NCBI GenBank assembly: GCA_041687295.1
Contig: JAWLCG010000024.1
Span: forward strand, 1-24,864
Origin: JAWLCG01 sp041687295
GTDB lineage: Bacteria; Planctomycetota; Phycisphaerae; SM23-33; FEN-1343
Length of the DNA: 24,864 nt
Direction of reading: 5' to 3'
The notes below the pieces were generated by a model, which ran no database searches, was not told the origin of the DNA, and saw nothing but the letters and a program-made list of their open reading frames with translations. Made by a program: the position numbers and the translations under genes. Shown here in pieces: positions 20,665-24,864 of the stretch. Numbering within the stretch: the first letter of the stretch is position 1; each line of letters begins with the position of its first letter.

Positions 20665-21666
20665 GTGGGCGATATTCTCGAACAGAATGAGGTCGACGCG
20701 CTGCTGGCGGCCGTCGATTCGGGCGACCTGGGCACCACGGAGGCCGACGCCTCACTGCCCCGCTCGAGCACGCCCGACGTGGTGGTCTACGACTTCAAAC
20801 GCCCCGAGCGCGTCAGCAAGGAGCAGATGCGGGCCCTGGAGGCCCTGCATGAGACCTTCAGCCGAAGCTTCGGGGCGGCCATCAGCGGCTTTCTGCGGAC
20901 GATCGTCGAGGTCCGCGTGGCCAACATCGAGCAGCTGACCTTCGGCGAGTTCATCGCCAGCCTGCCCAACCCCACCTGCTTCAACCTGCTCAACACCACC
21001 GGCCTGGAGGGCCAGGTCTGCCTGGAGATCAGCCCGCTGATCATCTACCCCATCATCGACCGCCTGCTGGGCGGCTCGACGGCGGAGATGTTCATCCCCC
21101 AAAGGCCCCTGACGGCCATCGAGCTGCGCCTCATCAGCCGAATCACCGACCGCGCCCTGTCGAGCCTCGCCGAGGCCTGGAGCAACATCCACGCCGCCAC
21201 CTTCGAGCTGGAGGAGACCGAGAGCAACCCGCAGCTCGTCCAGATCGTCTCGCCCAACGAGGTCGTCGTCGTCGTCGGCTTCGAGCTCAAAATGGGCAGC
21301 CGGGCCGGCACGATGAACCTGTGCATCCCCTACAACGTCATCGAGCCGGTCATGAGCAAGCTGAGCAACCAGAGCTGGCTGAGCTACCGCCGCCGTGACG
21401 GCGAGGCCGACAACACCGCCCGGCTGGTCCGCGGGCTCGGCGGGGCGCCGCTGCAACTGCGGGCCTACCTGGCCAGCACCACCATCACACTGGCCGACCT
21501 GGCCGGCCTGACCGTCGGCGACATCCTCACCACCGACCGCGCCGCCAATAGCGAGGTCCTGCTCCAGGTCGAGGGCCGAGGCAAGTTCGCCGCCCGCCTC
21601 GGCCAGCACAAGGGCCACAAGGCCCTCAAGATCACCCGCCACCTCGAGCCCGGCCAGCGGATCTAG
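20665..21666 (+). CDS. fliM: flagellar motor switch protein FliM
   Basis: A 333-residue FliM, the C-ring protein that links the rotor to chemotaxis signalling. The N-terminal CheY-P-binding peptide is ILEQNEVDALLAA (4-16), then an acidic/Ser linker. The CheC-like middle domain follows, with EVRVANIEQLTFGEFIASLP and PLIIYPIIDRLLGG, and the C-terminal SpoA/FliN-like domain ends the protein (TLADLAGLTVGDILTTDRAA ... VEGRGKFAARLGQHKGHKAL). Length matches the family. The GTG at 20665 has AGGGAGG seven bases upstream. No other flagellar gene lies on either side, unusual since fliM normally sits with fliN, fliL or fliG. TCCGATAA at 20601-20608 resembles a sigma-28 -10 box but lacks a properly spaced -35. 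Confidence 0.95.
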   Translation: MGDILEQNEVDALLAAVDSGDLGTTEADASLPRSSTPDVVVYDFKRPERVSKEQMRALEALHETFSRSFGAAISGFLRTIVEVRVANIEQLTFGEFIASLPNPTCFNLLNTTGLEGQVCLEISPLIIYPIIDRLLGGSTAEMFIPQRPLTAIELRLISRITDRALSSLAEAWSNIHAATFELEETESNPQLVQIVSPNEVVVVVGFELKMGSRAGTMNLCIPYNVIEPVMSKLSNQSWLSYRRRDGEADNTARLVRGLGGAPLQLRAYLASTTITLADLAGLTVGDILTTDRAANSEVLLQVEGRGKFAARLGQHKGHKALKITRHLEPGQRI

Positions 21667-21708
21667 CCCATTTGCCCATCGGACGTGTGGGCTCGGGGGG
21701 CACCGGCG

Positions 21709-21795
21709 AAGGTGGGGCTTCGCTTCGCGGCGCCCCAGCCTACAGCGCGGGCCGTCTTCGTAGGCTGGGGCGCAGCGTAAGCGCAGCCCCACCTT
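21709..21795. repeat. back-to-back pair of REP-like units, class II
   Basis: One unit on the minus strand (21709-21743) and one on the plus (21760-21795), each GTAGGCTGGGGCGC...GCCCCACCTT, with their GTAG feet facing each other, the reverse of the arrangement at 17387-17487. Confidence 0.75.
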
Positions 21796-21918
21796 TGCCC
21801 GGGCCAGGGTTGCCCGCATGTCCGATAGTGCGTAGAACCCGCAGGTCTACATGCCCTGCGCACCGTGCCGTCCCCGTTCTACACGCCCTCAGACAGACCG
21901 CCCCGCGGGCCGCGCAGC

Positions 21919-21950
21919 GAAGCGGGCGGCCTCGGAGGACCGCCCGCTTC
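21919..21950. terminator. 11-bp hairpin between convergent fliM and PEP-CTERM genes
   Basis: GAAGCGGGCGG (21919-21929) is exactly complementary to 21940-21950 with a partly paired 10-base loop. No T-run follows. Its place, 27 bases past the PEP-CTERM stop and between convergent genes, supports a terminator role. Confidence 0.5.
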
Positions 21951-21976
21951 GGTGTGTCATGCGTCGCTGACAGGTG

Positions 21977-22816
21977 TTACCGCCGACGGCGGATCAGCAA
22001 ACCGCCCAGGGCCAGCACGGCCAGGCTGGCCGGCTCGGGCACGGGGGTGACGGCGGCGTAGCTGTCGCCGAAGCGCAGCTCGTCCATCGCACCGCTGTTG
22101 TTGTTGCTGCCCGGGTAGAAGCGGACGCCCAGCAGGCCGAAGTCGCCGGCCGTCTCCAGAATCGCGCCGGCCACGTCGGGGCTGGCCAGGCCGGGGGTCG
22201 GGTTGACGTAGAGCGTCACCCGGTCGGTGGTGTCGTTGAGGAACTCGAAGCGGGCGACCAGCAGGTAGGTTTCGCCGATGTTGCGGGCGATGTTGGTGCA
22301 GAGGCTCAGGCCGCTCTTCTGGGCCAGCGTCCACATGCCGTCGACGACCTTAAGCTCAATGGTCACTCCGCCGGTGCCCCAGCCGATGTGGCTGCCGTGG
22401 AAGTCCAGCTGCACGCCGTTGGCGTCGAAGTCCTGCAGCAGGACGCTCGACCAGAGGGTCGTGCCCTCAGCGCCGGCGCGGTAGCGGGTGTCGCCGGGGC
22501 CTTCGCGGCGGAACGCCTCCCAGCCATTGTCGGCGTCCCAGGGGGCGGGCATGGCGATGGTCAGGCCGGCCGCCCGGTAGGCGCCGCCGCCGATGCCCTT
22601 GTTGCCGGCGACCTGCAGGGCGCCGAACTCCAGGCCGGGGCCCGTCACCTGGTAACCCGGCTCGGCGCTCTGGTTGTTCCAGGCGTTCAGGCCAAAGCCG
22701 CTGGCGGTGCCGTGCATCAGGCCCGGCTCGCCGGTGAAGCCTTCGTAGGCGACCAGCCCGGCCAGTGCCGGCGTCGCCAGCAGGGCCAGGGCCACCATCG
22801 AAACAAGAATCCTCAT
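21977..22816 (-). CDS. exported PEP-CTERM protein, lectin-like fold
   Basis: A 279-residue protein with a signal peptide (1-19, MRILVSMVALALLATPALA), then LVAYEGFTGEPG, a start often seen in concanavalin/laminin-G-like PEP-CTERM proteins of planctomycetes. Beta-strand stretches TTLWSSVLLQDFD, TYLLVARFEFLNDTTDRVTL and YVNPTPG fit that fold, and GAMDELRFGDSYAAVTP leads to the anchor VPEPASLAVLALGGLLIRRR. It is probably a surface protein, perhaps sugar-binding; no enzyme motif is visible. The ATG at 22816 has AAGGAGG six bases upstream. It is convergent with fliM and has no operon partner. Confidence 0.85.
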   Translation of the reverse strand: MRILVSMVALALLATPALAGLVAYEGFTGEPGLMHGTASGFGLNAWNNQSAEPGYQVTGPGLEFGALQVAGNKGIGGGAYRAAGLTIAMPAPWDADNGWEAFRREGPGDTRYRAGAEGTTLWSSVLLQDFDANGVQLDFHGSHIGWGTGGVTIELKVVDGMWTLAQKSGLSLCTNIARNIGETYLLVARFEFLNDTTDRVTLYVNPTPGLASPDVAGAILETAGDFGLLGVRFYPGSNNNSGAMDELRFGDSYAAVTPVPEPASLAVLALGGLLIRRRR

Positions 22817-23095
22817 GTAGTGCCTCCTTCTTTGCGGGGTGCGTTGGCTTAGGGGGGCTGGCCTTACCGGGCACAGCCCGACAACCCCTCCAGAACATCA
22901 CGGCCCGGATGGGTCGCAGACCCTCAGACTCAACCTCTGATTGTAAGGGCGAAACTGTATTTCGTCTAGAGGCAAATACCCCGGCGGGGGGCCCTGTCGG
23001 ACCGGCCGGCTGGAACCGGCTCCGCCGGGCCCTGGCGGCCGGGTCGAGCGCCGGCGCGGCCTGACCGCCATGGCGGACCGACTCCCTCCGCCGCC

Positions 23096-23126
23096 GCCGG
23101 GCCTCGCTCCGCTCGCCCCGGCCTGC
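23096..23126 (-). repeat. degenerate class I REP-like repeat
   Basis: GCCGGGCCTCGCTCCGCTCG then CCCCGGCCTGC, as at 15904 but with CTGC instead of CTAC at the foot. The gap 22817-23597 has no supportable gene; it holds this repeat and the direct repeats at 23433-23536. Confidence 0.55.
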
Positions 23127-23432
23127 GATGTCCGCTTTCATCGGCCCGGCGCAAACCCTTGGGGCGCGCACAAGGGCTTTCCGCTTTCCTGACGGTGCCG
23201 GCTTCTACGCAGATTTCCTTGTCCCCCGTGTTTGCTGGGGGTTCTTGCGCGTCACTCAACAGTTTTTGTCGCGAATCCGGAAGCCCCTGTGCGCACAGAT
23301 GCGTCACTCGCCTGTAAGGGTGGGGGGACCTGCGCAGTCAGGACCCCGTGGCCAGGATCAAGGACCACGTAGCACGTGCCAAGGACACAGCAGGACAGCC
23401 AGGAGCCCTGCCATGGGCCCCAGGCCGGTGTG

Positions 23433-23536
23433 ACGGAACGAACCCAATTCAGGTCCCCGCGGAGGGGCCGACATTACGGAACGAACCCAATCGGGGCTCC
23501 CCATGGGGGGCAGGGCCGTGACGGAACGAACCCAAT
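23433..23536 (+). repeat. three 16-bp direct repeats at 43-45 bp spacing
   Basis: ACGGAACGAACCCAAT occurs exactly at 23433-23448, 23476-23491 and 23521-23536. The spacers (27 and 29 bases) are G-rich and partly alike. It lies upstream of no start codon on the plus strand and just after the 3' end of the glycosidase gene on the minus strand. Confidence 0.85.
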
Positions 23537-23597
23537 CGACAAGGCGTACCGGTTGGGCATCCTCTATGGAATGGACTGCGCATTAGCGCATTGACGC

Positions 23598-24864
23598 CTA
23601 CGGCTCGGTGCGCACCAGCTCGGCCCCCTGCAGCAGGCCGTAATCCAGCAGTGTGAAGGGCTCCATGATGAACCAGTGCTGCTCGAAGCTGAACGGGCCG
23701 GTGGCGCGGGTGTCCTCGCCCTGGTTGCCGTGCAGGGGGCCCCAGAGGTTCTGGCGGCTGGAGACCAGCTCGATCTCCAGCTCGTTGGCCCCGTCGGTGA
23801 GGGCGGCGGTCAGCTCGGTCTGGTAGGGCGGCTGGAGGATCGGGGCGACCTCCTGGCCGTTGACGCGGACGCGGTAGAGCGTCGCCGTCGTGGCCGGGAT
23901 GCGGAGGAACGTTCGGCCCGTGCCGCCCTGGATGGTGGTCTGGTAGACCATGCGCCCGCTGTAGAAGGGGTAGCCCTGATCGACCCAACTGCCGTTATGT
24001 AAACGCGTTGGCTCGGCGACCAGTTCGCCGCGGCGGCGGTCGGGCGTGAGGCGGACGCCGAAGTCGCCGACGACGTAGGCGGCCTCCACCTCCGCCAGCG
24101 GGTCGAAGGGCAGGCACACCTCAATGACGTTCTCGCCGGCCCGCAGCTGGGCGGTGATGTCGGCCTGGCCGAACTGCCGGTCCCACTGCCAGGAGAGGTC
24201 CTTGAGCGGCACGGCCTGGCCGTTAACCCGCAGGGCCGTCGCGCGGGCGAGCCGCTCGCACACGAAGGCCGTCCGCACCCGCCCGTCCAGCGTGTTCAGG
24301 AAACGGTAGCGCAGCCACAGGGGCCTGCCCTCGCTGAGCAGTCCCTTGGCCAGGGCCACCCACGGCTGGTAGCGTCGGGCCTCGACGTCGCCGAAGGCCT
24401 CGAAGACCTGTGGCCGAATGCGGCTGTCGAGGTCCTCGTCGCTCCAGGTCTGCCCGTCATCGGCCGAGAAGCTCAGCCGATCGATGACCAGGGCATTGGG
24501 CTCGTCGCGGCGGAAGGTCCAGACGCTGTCCAGCGGCTCGACCCGGCCGGTGCGGAGGTCGACGGGCGTCTGGGCGGGCTCGGCATCGTCGGCCACGTCG
24601 GGCCCGGCCGCCAGCAGGATGGCCCCGCAGGCGGGCAGCTCGAACTCGATCAGGCCGTTGACCGCCTCGACGCGCCGCCGGCTGCCGTCGAAGGCGTTCC
24701 ACACGGCCAGCGCGCCGCTGAGGTCTTTAGGCAGGCGCAGGCGGTAGCGCTGCGGGCGGCGGCGCTCGTTGTTGACCACGAAGAACAACTCGCGCGGGCC
24801 GTCGGTGCGGTGGTGCACGAGGGTCCGCTGGGGGTACTCGGCGTCGAGGCTCGACAGGCGCCAC
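23598..24864 (-). CDS. partial carbohydrate-active enzyme, C-terminal part (GH2/GH106-like)
   Basis: The frame is open to the right edge, so the start lies outside the window; at least 421 residues are present. Near the edge, RTDGPRELFFVVNNERRRPQ followed by AVWNAFDGSRRR..GLIEFELPACGAILLAAG matches the beta-sandwich after the catalytic barrel in large GH106-like (alpha-L-rhamnosidase) and GH2-like enzymes. Then come LWLRYRFLNTLDGRV..LRVNGQAVP and DQGYPFYSGRMVYQTTIQGG, two jelly-roll or galactose-binding-like modules, the last with FLRIPATTATLYRVRVNGQE. The catalytic domain is outside, so family and substrate are uncertain; rhamnosidase-type is my best guess. Confidence 0.6.
   Translation of the reverse strand, partial: WRLSSLDAEYPQRTLVHHRTDGPRELFFVVNNERRRPQRYRLRLPKDLSGALAVWNAFDGSRRRVEAVNGLIEFELPACGAILLAAGPDVADDAEPAQTPVDLRTGRVEPLDSVWTFRRDEPNALVIDRLSFSADDGQTWSDEDLDSRIRPQVFEAFGDVEARRYQPWVALAKGLLSEGRPLWLRYRFLNTLDGRVRTAFVCERLARATALRVNGQAVPLKDLSWQWDRQFGQADITAQLRAGENVIEVCLPFDPLAEVEAAYVVGDFGVRLTPDRRRGELVAEPTRLHNGSWVDQGYPFYSGRMVYQTTIQGGTGRTFLRIPATTATLYRVRVNGQEVAPILQPPYQTELTAALTDGANELEIELVSSRQNLWGPLHGNQGEDTRATGPFSFEQHWFIMEPFTLLDYGLLQGAELVRTEP

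Noticed and set aside
23128..23433. Possible small gene in the gap before the glycosidase
   Set aside because: No ribosome site, no recognisable domain and it begins inside a degenerate repeat.
23433..23536. CRISPR-like array of three repeats
   Set aside because: The repeat is only 16 bp, the spacers are G-rich and alike, and no cas gene is near.

Overview
The window (about 24.9 kb, very GC-rich) looks like part of a chromosome from a planctomycete, most likely of the Phycisphaerae type. The lineage call is an inference. It rests on several PEP-CTERM proteins (PEPASL, hydrophobic stretch, RRRR tail), a sulfatase and sialate-esterase-like gene next to glycosidases, a flagellar switch gene standing alone, and gaps packed with short palindromic repeats. 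No tRNA, rRNA, CRISPR array, transposase or phage gene was seen.

Layout. (1) 61-3731, minus strand: an RRM RNA-binding protein downstream of a YihY/BrkB membrane protein, a second YihY/BrkB paralogue, and a multi-pass membrane protein. (2) 3906-4500, minus strand: a compact unit consisting of a near-consensus sigma-54 promoter, a 56-codon basic ORF with a strong Shine-Dalgarno, and a canonical intrinsic terminator. (3) 4624-5496, plus: an AsmA-like anchored protein. (4) 5816-10972, minus: a GH116-type glycosidase and a GH94-type phosphorylase. (5) 11608-17325: a PEP-CTERM remnant, a TetR regulator, a GH43/GH130-like beta-propeller protein, a PEP-CTERM protein, a PEP-CTERM sialate-O-acetylesterase-like protein and a sulfatase. 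(6) 17735-20267, minus: two M16 peptidase genes whose catalytic elements are split between them. (7) 20665-21666, plus: fliM. (8) 21977-22816, minus: a third intact PEP-CTERM protein. (9) 23598 to the right edge, minus: the 3' part of a large carbohydrate-active enzyme.

Together regions 4, 5 and 9 suggest breakdown of a sulfated, O-acetylated beta-linked polysaccharide. Anchored exported proteins would act outside the cell, and the GH116 and GH94 enzymes, which lack signal peptides, would finish oligosaccharides inside. This is an inference from gene content; no transporter or exosortase lies in the window.

The most unusual features are the isolated sigma-54 small-protein unit and the repeat landscape. 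Several repeats carry a GTAG foot like REP elements of the RAYT systems, and in at least four genes (TetR, the propeller protein, the sulfatase, M16 catalytic subunit) the TAG of that foot is the stop codon. TAG ends 12 of 19 genes and gene remnants, which is high for such GC-rich DNA. Starts were chosen by Shine-Dalgarno position; five genes use GTG (GH116, GH94, the propeller protein, the M16 partner, fliM).
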